A stretch of DNA of 64,000 nt from assembly GCA_964529175.1 (NCBI GenBank), contig CAZGVO010000010.1, positions 1 through 64,000 on the forward strand, given 5' to 3'. Positions 16,991 through 25,645 of the stretch are shown one piece after another. The notes beneath the pieces are model-generated. The model ran no database searches. It was not told where the DNA came from and saw only the letters and a list, made by a program, of their open reading frames with translations. Position numbers and translations under genes: made by a program. The first letter of the stretch is position 1; each line of letters begins with the position of its first letter. This DNA is from JAAFJM01 sp964529175. GTDB lineage: Bacteria > Bacteroidota > Bacteroidia > UKL13-3.

Positions 16991-18214
16991 TTATTCACGT
17001 TTAAAGTTTTCTGGCCGTAACCAATATTTATGGTAAAAAACTTTTTCCTTTATATTAAATATTAAAAATTTGTCGTATTCATCGCGTTTAATTCCACCAA
17101 ATCCATTAAATATTTTATGGTTTAGATTGCTTAAAGGTATGAACTCTGATATTAAAGTATCCATTCTATCGTTTCTATTCAATAACCAAATTTTTACCAA
17201 AGGATCGCTATTGGTAAATAACATGTTAAACGTTTTTTGATTTCCTGTAATTCTAGTAAAACGCCAATAATAGCGAGGACATTCATTGAGAACTTCAATT
17301 TTTAACAACTTAAAGTTTTTAAGTGGATTTACAATAGTGATTTTATTGGTTTGTTTGCCTCCGTATGTATTAGGAACTTTAAAATCAAGGTTTAATTTAA
17401 TGCAACGAGTCAGTTTTATCTCAAAAAAAGGTTGTTGGTTTCTGTAAATCAACTTAAACTTTATTGCATTTGAGCGAGCCCAGTTAGTACCTTGCCTTTC
17501 CCACATCGATAATAACTTGGGGTCAATGCATTTATCTTTTATTGGAATATAAACAGTTACGGTATCATCAAACTTACAGTTGGTACTATTGTTTCCAATC
17601 GAAATCATACCACCAGTTATGAGTTGTCCATCATCATCGGTATTGGTGCTCATGTTTTGAGCTACCATTTGTTCAGTTGTAATGGTTTCGGTAAATTGAA
17701 TTTTGGAACCCATTTTTCTGAGGTTACATTTTTTTAGTTTAAACAGTGTTCCATTTTCCATTGCTAAAATGGTATCGCCATCCAAACAAGTATCTTTTAT
17801 TATTAATTTAGTTTCTTTTTTTTCTAACCAAACAGTAATATCTACGCGCCTATTTTTACTTTTTATTTGCTCAGATGTTGAATCTTTTACAGCTAAATTT
17901 TCGCCATAATTGTTTTCAAAAATTAAGGTATTGGCTATTCCTAAATTAATCAATTCGGTTTTTACTCCACTGGTTCTTTTGGTTGAAAGAGAAATATTGT
18001 AAATACTATCGGCATCAGTATCGGTATAACCTTTTATTGTAATTCTTTTAATTGAAAAATCTTTAATTGAGTCATATAAAATACGTAATTTTTGTTGATG
18101 TTCGGTTGATATTTCAAACTTATCAGAGGCATAGTACAATTGTATTTTTTGAGTTTTTTGAGCCATTGCGGCACCATAACTCCATAATAAAATCAGGATT
18201 AGTTTTGCTTTCAT
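16991..18214 (-). CDS. OmpA-like domain protein, secreted
   Basis: 407 residues. Signal peptide 1-18 (ends AAMAQ). The OmpA C-terminal peptidoglycan-binding domain is unusually N-terminal (residues about 22-130): LYYASDKFEIS, IKGYTDTDADSIYNISLSTKRT and KSKNRRVDITVWLE match the family, including the Asp and Arg that contact diaminopimelate. The remaining 270 residues are beta-rich and unrecognised. It probably sits in the periplasm or outer membrane tethered to the wall. It is a single gene. Confidence 0.75.
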   Translation of the reverse strand: MKAKLILILLWSYGAAMAQKTQKIQLYYASDKFEISTEHQQKLRILYDSIKDFSIKRITIKGYTDTDADSIYNISLSTKRTSGVKTELINLGIANTLIFENNYGENLAVKDSTSEQIKSKNRRVDITVWLEKKETKLIIKDTCLDGDTILAMENGTLFKLKKCNLRKMGSKIQFTETITTEQMVAQNMSTNTDDDGQLITGGMISIGNNSTNCKFDDTVTVYIPIKDKCIDPKLLSMWERQGTNWARSNAIKFKLIYRNQQPFFEIKLTRCIKLNLDFKVPNTYGGKQTNKITIVNPLKNFKLLKIEVLNECPRYYWRFTRITGNQKTFNMLFTNSDPLVKIWLLNRNDRMDTLISEFIPLSNLNHKIFNGFGGIKRDEYDKFLIFNIKEKVFYHKYWLRPENFKRE

Positions 18215-18319
18215 AAGGTAAGTGCTATTAAAATGAGAACTACATTTTTAACGAATAAATTTTAAATTTAGTTATTAGCGGTACATAATATTTTATTACT
18301 ATTGAAAAAAAATTTAGCA

Positions 18320-19063
18320 ATGATAGTAGGAATAATACCCGCACGATACGACAGTTCGCGTTTTCCAGGAAAACCATTAATTGATATTCAAGGTAAAACC
18401 ATGATTCAGAGAGTTTATGAACAAGCCAGTAAGGCCAAATCATTGGCTCATGTAATAGTGGCTACCGATGATGAACGCATTTATAACCATGTAGAAAGTT
18501 TTGGAGGCAAAGCTGTTTACACAAAAAAAGACCATCCTAGTGGAACTGATAGAAGTTTTGAAGCCTTAAAAAATGCTGGATTTGATGCTCAATATGTAAT
18601 CAATATTCAGGGCGATGAACCTTTTATTGATCCAAGCCAAATAGAATTATTAGCTGCTCTTTGCGATGGAAAAACCGAATTGGCTACTTTAATGATAAAG
18701 GTAGATAACCACGAAGTTTTATTTGATATGGGCGAAGTAAAAATTACTTTAAATACGCAAAACGAAGCATTGTATTTTAGCAGAATGGTAATTCCTTATA
18801 TTAAAGGTGTACCTCAATCTGAATGGCATTTGCACCATAGTTATTATCGACATGTGGGCATGTATGCTTATCGAAACGATATTTTAGAAGCGGTATGTAA
18901 ATTACAGCCATCTAGTTTAGAAAAAGCCGAATCGTTAGAACAATTGCGTTGGTTAGAAAATGGTTTTAAAATAAAATGTGCCACTACCGAGCACGATAGC
19001 CACTGCATAGACACCCCAGAAGATGTAGAAAAAGTAATGCGATTAATGGGCAATAAGCAATAG
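18320..19063 (+). CDS. kdsB: 3-deoxy-manno-octulosonate cytidylyltransferase
   Basis: Forms CMP-Kdo from CTP and Kdo for lipid A-core synthesis in the cytosol. The start is taken at the ATG at 18320 (MIVGIIPARYDSSRFPGKPL), which matches the family N-terminus; an upstream TTG would add six residues. IPARYDSSRFPGKPL (5-19) binds the nucleotide, INIQGDEPFI carries the metal-binding Asp, and YRHVGMYAYR and IDTPEDVEKV are family signatures. Length 247, normal. The remaining Kdo genes are not in the window. Confidence 0.95.
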   Translation: MIVGIIPARYDSSRFPGKPLIDIQGKTMIQRVYEQASKAKSLAHVIVATDDERIYNHVESFGGKAVYTKKDHPSGTDRSFEALKNAGFDAQYVINIQGDEPFIDPSQIELLAALCDGKTELATLMIKVDNHEVLFDMGEVKITLNTQNEALYFSRMVIPYIKGVPQSEWHLHHSYYRHVGMYAYRNDILEAVCKLQPSSLEKAESLEQLRWLENGFKIKCATTEHDSHCIDTPEDVEKVMRLMGNKQ

Positions 19064-19215
19064 ACAATAAGCAAAGCGCAATAGACTCAAGTTGAAGTGT
19101 AATAATAAGGTTGCAATTAATTTACTAACCTCAAGAAAATGTTTCTTTTGAAAGTTCTTTTAAAATGGGAGAAATTGGAAAAAATAAAAATTCAAATGCT
19201 TAAATGATTAAAACT

Positions 19216-19631
19216 ATGAAGAAAATAAATTATATATATATATCATTTTAGTTGTCTTATGTTTTTTTAATTTTTCAACTAAAAAAAATGAAGTCAAAAA
19301 CTCAAATTTTCAAGTAATTACATTTGTAGAAAATTCAAATTTACTTACTGAAGAGGGTGAAGTAATTATAGATACTTTAGGCAAGTTTTTAAAGTTTAAT
19401 GAACATATATTTGAAAGAGGAGCACTTGTTTTAACGCCATATAATTCAGAAAAAGAATACAATAAAAATAAGTTTATTGGTATAGAAAGATTTAGAAAAA
19501 TCTCAGAGATTTTATCAGAAAAATACAAATTAGATGTCTCGTTCCATATTTTGTATAATGATAAGCGTTTTGAAGAGAGTGCGTTATATAAAAATAAATC
19601 AGGATTAGTTGCAACTTCTTATTCTAAATAA
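19216..19631 (+). pseudogene. Small lipoprotein gene out of frame at a (TA)6 tract
   Basis: An ATG at 19216 opens MKKINYIYI and then hits a stop at 19249. Removing one TA unit from the (TA)6 run at 19231-19242 joins it to a 127-codon open frame ending at 19631. The rebuilt product begins MKKINYIYIILVVLCFF, a signal peptide or lipobox, and continues through TEEGEVIIDTLGKFLK, RGALVLTPYNSEKEY, ERFRKISEILSEKY to SGLVATSYSK. No family is recognised. The downstream frame has gene-like composition, so the interruption is recent, phase-variable or an assembly error. Rebuilt length is about 137 residues. Confidence 0.6.
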
Positions 19632-19931
19632 ATAACTGCACTAATTAGCTTTTTTATATACAAGACTAAATCCATTTTTTATTATATATTAAGGGTAAAA
19701 TTGTTTATGTTTATTTGATATGACAGAAGCAGTAATAAATAAAAAAAATTAGATTCAGTAAAGTGTATTAAAAACAATTTCATGTAATAATATTTATCAA
19801 TTTGTAAAGTTAACATTTGAAGATTGTATCCATTAGTACTATTGTAATTTTCAAATAACAATAGATCTTATTATTTATTTTAATATTATTTATTAGTATT
19901 AAATATCTGTTCAATTTACTATAAGACTTAT

Positions 19932-19961
19932 TTGATTATTATTTATAATAATATAATTTCG
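19932..19961 (+). promoter_or_regulatory. Putative promoter of the 1672-residue protein gene
   Basis: TTG (19932-19934), a 19-nt spacer and TAATTTCG (19954-19961; consensus TAnnTTTG) lie directly before the ATG at 19966, so transcription would begin at or within a base or two of the start codon. The rest of 19632-19965 is AT-rich with no gene I can support. Confidence 0.4.
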
Positions 19962-19965
19962 TCAA

Positions 19966-22900
19966 ATGTTTTCAAAAATAAAATTAAAAAAATGCTCTTA
20001 TATAATAAGCTTTATAGTTTTTATCGTAATTTCAAAAGAATCATTTGCAGGATGGACTAATTTGAATACGGGTATTAATGACCAATTAACAGGGGTTGTT
20101 TTTAAAGGAAATAATGGCTTGGTGGCTGGACATAAAGGTATTTATAAAACTAATATTGGGGGTATAGGTGCTTCAAGTTGGACTAGATTCAATATAACTG
20201 GAAATTCAACCGATTCATTATTATATAATAGATCGAAGTTTAACCATGCTTTTTCAAATTCATCATCTACAAGTAATGAAGTTTATGTTTGTGGAAAAGA
20301 TAGTATTTTTAACAAGGCTGTATTATTTAAGTTCAATCTAACTAATAATTCATATTCATTAGTGTTTTATGGATCAGCAAACAGTAGTTTAAATAAAATT
20401 GCATATTCTAGTCAAAGTTCACAATATTTTGCAGTAGGAGATAGTGGTTTAATTGTTGGATTTTATGATACAATCTCGTTTGTAGTTCCAAATAATTTTA
20501 AAAATAACTTAAATTGCATAAATTTTAGTCAAATTTATGTTTTTATAGGTAGTGATAATTGCTGGTTTTATGGCATACATGATATTAGCGCAAGAACTTT
20601 TGCTTTAAACTTAAAATCTTCTCTAGGAAAAACTTATAAAGAACTTACTTCAACTGGAAATTATAGCTTTTATTCAGCAGGAAATTCATTCTATTATACC
20701 AACAATACTGTAAATGTTGATGATTATAATTATTACGATTTTGGTCCTTTAAATGCCAATTGCTTACTTTTGTATGGCATGAGTAATAAAATATATGTTG
20801 GAACAGATCATGGTATTTTTACTAATTCTTCAAATAATAATTCTGTTTTAGAGTGGTTTCCCACTTCATTAAATTATCATATTAATTCTATCTATCCAGG
20901 TACAAATGGCATATATGGTTGCGGTAAAAATGGAATAATATTATTTTCAAATGATAATGGAGGGTTAACAAAGCCTTTTGCCAAATTGAATATACATGGT
21001 AAATGCATTGGGGCTAGTATTTCAATTGGTGGTATAGTTGGTAGTTCTAGTTCATGTTCTTATTATGTTAATGGTGTATTTTATTCTAATTCATGTAATA
21101 GTAGTAATTTGTATTGGGGTAGTTCAACCCCAGGCGTTTATAACATAAATTTATATGTATCAAATGGACCAGGGCTGTATGACACCGCATCTCAAAGTAT
21201 AAACGTAGTAACACCCCCATTAACTAATAAAAAATATACTGTTAATAAAAAGATATTATGTAGAACTGAACCGATAAATATTTCCATTGATTCATCTCAA
21301 ATTGGAGTTTTTTATAGACTACGAAGTTATAATGACTATAAAAGTTATGGAGAATCAACCACTGGTAATGGTCAGCGAATTACTTTTACAAGTATTCCAT
21401 TAGCTGAATCTGGCAATTTTTATTTAGAGGCAATTAGTAGTTTGGCGATATGTTCATCAAGTTACAATGACACCATCGCCATAACTATTGAAAAAACAAA
21501 AGCGATTTTTTACAAAGATAAAATAAATGTAGTTGAGGGAGAAACTGTTAATTTTTATCAAAGATGCAAAGATGCAAGCTTTTATAAATGGGAGTTTTAT
21601 CCTAGTGCTTCCATTAAAACAAATTATGCTCCAAACGTAAGTTTAAAATACAACTCAATTGATTCTAATTTCGTTAAATTAATTTGTTGGACAGCTAATG
21701 GTTGCTATGATACCATTATAGCAAAAGGTCCAAAAGTTTATATAGAACCTAAAAAAACAGATTCATCTTTTGCTTTTAGAACTTATACCTTTGATAGTAT
21801 TGATGGTTATGGTAATTATGTTAAAAATGTAGTACCATCTAAAAATGGTTTTTTTTTATTAGGGGGATCGGTCAATAATAATGCGGTGCTTCCATCTTAT
21901 TATGGTGATTCCTTAATTTTAACTAAGGAAAATAAAGGCATATTAGCCAAATATAATTTACATGGAGTATTAAAATGGAAAATACAGGGTGTTTTTTTTA
22001 ATAAAGCTTTGGAAGATGATTTAGGAAATATATATATTAATGGTTATTCGGATCAAACAAATAAACTATATGACAATAAGGGAGACAGTATTTTGTTAGA
22101 CAATAGTTTTATTGTAAAATTAGATTCTATAGGGAGACTAATTTGGAAGTTAACTTCTGATAAAGTTTACTTTTATGAAATGTCAATAGATAAAAATGGG
22201 AATTTAATTTCCAATGGAAATAATGATTTTAATAATGCCATTTTTAATTTAAACGACTCTCTTAACTATTCAATTAATAATTTAAGCTTACCCAGTGCTA
22301 ATAGATTAATAATGAAGTTAGATAAATCAGGTAATGTAATATGGCATATTAGGTTGAACGAGGCTGTAATAAGAAAAGTTGTTTGGGGAGAAAATAATCA
22401 GTTTTATGTGACAGGTACTTACAGTAATGCAATGACTTTATATTCAAGAGGAAGCACAGTTCTTAATAGTTTTTCAGGACCAAGTTCTAATGGATATAAA
22501 TTGTTTTTAGCAAAATACGATTCCGCTGGAGTTTTAATATGGAAATTAAGGAGTTTCAACAGGAACAGGGCTATAGATGATGTATATCCAGAAGACTTAT
22601 TAGTTGATAGCTTTAATAATGTGTATATTTCAGGGCAAAATTCTTCGATAGCATCTTCAGAAATACAAACTTTTGAAAATGCTGACTCCACTTTTAATAC
22701 AACCAATTTTGGAACTTGCTTTATAGCAAAAATAAGTAGCAGTGGTAAATGTTTATGGATTAGAGGAGCTGCAAATTCAAACTATGGTGGTTACCATAAT
22801 ATGGTAAAAAATAGTAATAATGAAATTGCCGTGATTGGTGAACTTTCAGATAATAACATAAATGTTAAAACTTTTACATTTAATAGTACAAATGGTATTA

Positions 22901-24984
22901 ACATTACTAAATCTATCTATACTAATGACAATTTCATTTGTTTTTATGATTCAATAGGTAATTTAAAACGGATACTTGAAATGGGAGTTAATCCAAATTT
23001 ATCTGCGAGAAGAGAAGAATCTTTTATTTTTTTCAAAACATCAAATAATGCGTACTTTATAAATAGAAATATTCAATTTTATACTAGCGGAATTAATTAT
23101 AAATATTTAGGATATAATTTTTCCAATCAAATTAACTCTTCAAAAGTTTTAATTAAATTTCATGAAAATTGGAGAGAAAATTATAAAAGTTCAAATACTG
23201 TAAACACAATTACCAAAACTCAATGTGATTCATTTTTAGCTCCAAGTGGCAGGTTAATTACTTCTTCTGGAACCTATGGAGATATTATTAATAACGCTAT
23301 TGGTGGAGATAGTATAATAACAATTAGATTAAATATTCAGAAAAGTGAAAGTAATTTTTATTTGGTTGGATGTGATAGTTTAGTTTTTAGAGGAGTTAAA
23401 TATTTTAACTCAGGAAATTATTTTCAGAAAACTACTAATGTATTTGGATGTGATTCTTTGATAAAATTAAACATTGAAATTAATAAGACTAAGCTTGATA
23501 CAATATATAAAACTGCTTGTGATAGTTTTATTTTCAATAGTTCAACTTATAAAAGTACTGGTATATATAAGTTTAACTATAAAACAATTAAGCAATGTGA
23601 CTCTATTATTGTTTTAAATTTAAAAATTAATTTAAAATCGTTTGCTTATTATCAATTGCCTTTTTGCGATAGCATATCGTTAAATAATTATACCTATAAA
23701 AATTCTGGAGTTTATACTCAAAAATCAATAAATTATGTTGGTTGCGATTCCATAATTACATTTGATATTACTAAAAAAAATACTGCATCAAGTTATAAAA
23801 ATACTGCATGTGATAGTATAACTATCAATGGAATTCGTTATGATTCTTCGGGCAATTTTATTCAAAAAAAATTAAATGTTGATGGATGTGATTCAATAAT
23901 AAATTTAGATATTCAAATAAATAAATCCCAAAACATCTATTTTAATTTTACGGCATGTGATAGTTTTAAATTAAACAACATTACATATTCACAGTCTGGT
24001 TTATATAAGTTATATTACAAAACTTCCAATAATTGCGATTCAAACGTATATTTAAATATACTAATAACTAAGTCTAGTTTCTCAACTTATAATATTAAGT
24101 TATGTGATAGTGTAGCTGTTAATGGTATAGTTTATAAAAATGATGGAAATTATATACAGAAAGTATTGAATTCAAATAATTGTGATTCCACTATAAATTT
24201 AACTATTGAAAGTTTAAAAACTAAAGCAAATTATAATTTATCCTTTTGTGATAGTGTTTTAATTAACGGAATAGTTTACAAAGAAACAGGAACATATAAT
24301 CAAAAATTGAAAAACTCAAACAATTGTGATTCTTTAATAACCTTTAATTTAACCAAGTTAAATAATAGCTCTGTATATAATTTAACTGCTTGTAATAATA
24401 TAACAATAAATAATATAGAATATTCTGAAACTGGAACATATTACCAATATTTGGTTAATTCATTTGGTTGTGACTCACTACTGCGAATAGAACTAACAAT
24501 AGAAAAAATCAACAAAGCGGTAAACATAACAGGAAATAGCTTAATAGCGCAGGAGAATAATGCTAATAAATATTCATGGATAAATTGTTTTAATAATACA
24601 GTAATAACAAATGCAAAAAGTAAAATATTTGAACCAACTTCAAATGGAATTTATAAAGTAGCATTAACAAAAAATCAATGTAACGATACATCATTATGTT
24701 ATTCAATTAATACAATTGGTTTTGAAGAAAAGTTAATCGATGACTTTATAAAATTATATCCCAACCCAAATAATGGTGAATTTAAAGTTGAATTTATAGA
24801 CAATTCTATTCAATCTTTTAACATTGTTGATATGTCTGGAAAAATTATACATTTCATAGAAAACCCAAAACAAGAAAAAATACTATCATTTCATTTGAAA
24901 TTAAATGATGGTATTTACCTTATAAATGCTGTTAATAATGATAGTTTGATTTTAGCAAGATTTAAATTTGTTGTTCTAAATTAA
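19966..24984 (+). CDS. Large T9SS-secreted repeat protein
   Basis: 1672 residues. Signal peptide 1-28 (ends ESFAG). Residues about 30-340 look like YCF48-type beta-propeller blades (GVVFKGNNGLVAG, IYPGTNGIYGCGKNG). A PKD-like stretch follows at 345-420. Residues 600-1030 carry SBBP-type repeats with the pattern [ILF]-[AV]-K-[YLI]-[ND]-x-x-G-x-[LV]-x-W. Nine Cys-Asp-Ser repeats span about 1085-1515. The C-terminus (LYPNPNNGEFKVEF near 1597, then DMSGKI and LNDGIYLI) is a type A T9SS sorting domain, so the protein should cross the outer membrane and be attached or released. A surface or adhesion role is an inference; no enzymatic motif is seen. Confidence 0.85.
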   Translation: MFSKIKLKKCSYIISFIVFIVISKESFAGWTNLNTGINDQLTGVVFKGNNGLVAGHKGIYKTNIGGIGASSWTRFNITGNSTDSLLYNRSKFNHAFSNSSSTSNEVYVCGKDSIFNKAVLFKFNLTNNSYSLVFYGSANSSLNKIAYSSQSSQYFAVGDSGLIVGFYDTISFVVPNNFKNNLNCINFSQIYVFIGSDNCWFYGIHDISARTFALNLKSSLGKTYKELTSTGNYSFYSAGNSFYYTNNTVNVDDYNYYDFGPLNANCLLLYGMSNKIYVGTDHGIFTNSSNNNSVLEWFPTSLNYHINSIYPGTNGIYGCGKNGIILFSNDNGGLTKPFAKLNIHGKCIGASISIGGIVGSSSSCSYYVNGVFYSNSCNSSNLYWGSSTPGVYNINLYVSNGPGLYDTASQSINVVTPPLTNKKYTVNKKILCRTEPINISIDSSQIGVFYRLRSYNDYKSYGESTTGNGQRITFTSIPLAESGNFYLEAISSLAICSSSYNDTIAITIEKTKAIFYKDKINVVEGETVNFYQRCKDASFYKWEFYPSASIKTNYAPNVSLKYNSIDSNFVKLICWTANGCYDTIIAKGPKVYIEPKKTDSSFAFRTYTFDSIDGYGNYVKNVVPSKNGFFLLGGSVNNNAVLPSYYGDSLILTKENKGILAKYNLHGVLKWKIQGVFFNKALEDDLGNIYINGYSDQTNKLYDNKGDSILLDNSFIVKLDSIGRLIWKLTSDKVYFYEMSIDKNGNLISNGNNDFNNAIFNLNDSLNYSINNLSLPSANRLIMKLDKSGNVIWHIRLNEAVIRKVVWGENNQFYVTGTYSNAMTLYSRGSTVLNSFSGPSSNGYKLFLAKYDSAGVLIWKLRSFNRNRAIDDVYPEDLLVDSFNNVYISGQNSSIASSEIQTFENADSTFNTTNFGTCFIAKISSSGKCLWIRGAANSNYGGYHNMVKNSNNEIAVIGELSDNNINVKTFTFNSTNGINITKSIYTNDNFICFYDSIGNLKRILEMGVNPNLSARREESFIFFKTSNNAYFINRNIQFYTSGINYKYLGYNFSNQINSSKVLIKFHENWRENYKSSNTVNTITKTQCDSFLAPSGRLITSSGTYGDIINNAIGGDSIITIRLNIQKSESNFYLVGCDSLVFRGVKYFNSGNYFQKTTNVFGCDSLIKLNIEINKTKLDTIYKTACDSFIFNSSTYKSTGIYKFNYKTIKQCDSIIVLNLKINLKSFAYYQLPFCDSISLNNYTYKNSGVYTQKSINYVGCDSIITFDITKKNTASSYKNTACDSITINGIRYDSSGNFIQKKLNVDGCDSIINLDIQINKSQNIYFNFTACDSFKLNNITYSQSGLYKLYYKTSNNCDSNVYLNILITKSSFSTYNIKLCDSVAVNGIVYKNDGNYIQKVLNSNNCDSTINLTIESLKTKANYNLSFCDSVLINGIVYKETGTYNQKLKNSNNCDSLITFNLTKLNNSSVYNLTACNNITINNIEYSETGTYYQYLVNSFGCDSLLRIELTIEKINKAVNITGNSLIAQENNANKYSWINCFNNTVITNAKSKIFEPTSNGIYKVALTKNQCNDTSLCYSINTIGFEEKLIDDFIKLYPNPNNGEFKVEFIDNSIQSFNIVDMSGKIIHFIENPKQEKILSFHLKLNDGIYLINAVNNDSLILARFKFVVLN
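23215..24510 (+). repeat. Nine tandem CDS repeats within the T9SS protein
   Basis: Nine copies of a 45-50 residue unit with the pattern x-C-D-S-x-x-[IFL]-N-x-x-x-Y-x-x-[ST]-G-x-Y-x-[QK], then G/N-C-D-S-x-I-x-[LF]-x-[IL]. Each unit has two cysteines, except the first (its second is GGDS) and the last (opens ACNN). DNA identity between units is low, so this is an old expansion. Confidence 0.8.
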
Positions 24985-25212
24985 TTGGGTACATAAAAAC
25001 CTTATTTTTAATCCAAAGCAAAAACCGTAATTCTGATTCAAAATATGATAGTTTTTGCTTATTAAACTTTAGGTAAATTATTTCCCTGAGGCTTAAACCA
25101 AGCTCGTTTGGTAAGTTTGAGAAATGTATAAGTTTAGTTAATAGCGCCTTGTTGAAGATTAAATTAATCATTCTTCGGAATAAAACAAAATAAGTCAAAA
25201 CTAAACTTACCC

Positions 25213-25641
25213 TTACTTCTTCCCTTTTACCATGCTAATTTCTTTATTAAAAATAGCGTTTTCGTAATCAACCAGTAATATGTTTAATGGGTAATAATCA
25301 TAAAGCAAAACTATGGTATGTGTTACTCCTTTTTCGGTATATTTATCAATGGCAGCTATGGTATAAGCCCTGCCACCCATGGAGCAAGGAAGGCGTTTTC
25401 CATCTAAACTTTTGGTATCAAAAAATGCTTTACTCAATCCTTGCCCGGTAATCGAATCCACATTGGTTTTATCGTACATATCTGTACGGCTATAAACTTC
25501 TATGCCAATAAACTCGGGTTTATTGCCTTGGCAAGCATTTACAAATAATTTATCACCAACTTTTAAAGGAGTGTTTTTTTGCTTTTGAGCCACGCTAGCT
25601 GCAGGGATCAATAAGCATAAAATAAAATAAATAAATTTCAT
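25213..25641 (-). CDS. Secreted protein, unknown, in operon with mntH
   Basis: 142 residues. The signal peptide MKFIYFILCLLIPAASVAQ is followed by a soluble domain with two cysteines (NACQGN and RLPCSMGG) and no recognised motif. It begins 4 bp after the stop of the Nramp transporter on the same strand, so the two are almost surely co-transcribed; a role in metal handling in the periplasm is only a guess from position. Confidence 0.65.
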   Translation of the reverse strand: MKFIYFILCLLIPAASVAQKQKNTPLKVGDKLFVNACQGNKPEFIGIEVYSRTDMYDKTNVDSITGQGLSKAFFDTKSLDGKRLPCSMGGRAYTIAAIDKYTEKGVTHTIVLLYDYYPLNILLVDYENAIFNKEISMVKGKK

Positions 25642-25645
25642 ACAA

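Noticed and set aside
24962..25198. 78-codon minus-strand open frame after the T9SS protein
   Set aside because: No recognised motif, overlaps the end of the large gene, and the region also holds inverted words (AGCAAAAAC ... GTTTTTGCT, about 25017-25061) that better fit an end-of-gene structure. It could be a real small gene, but I cannot support it.
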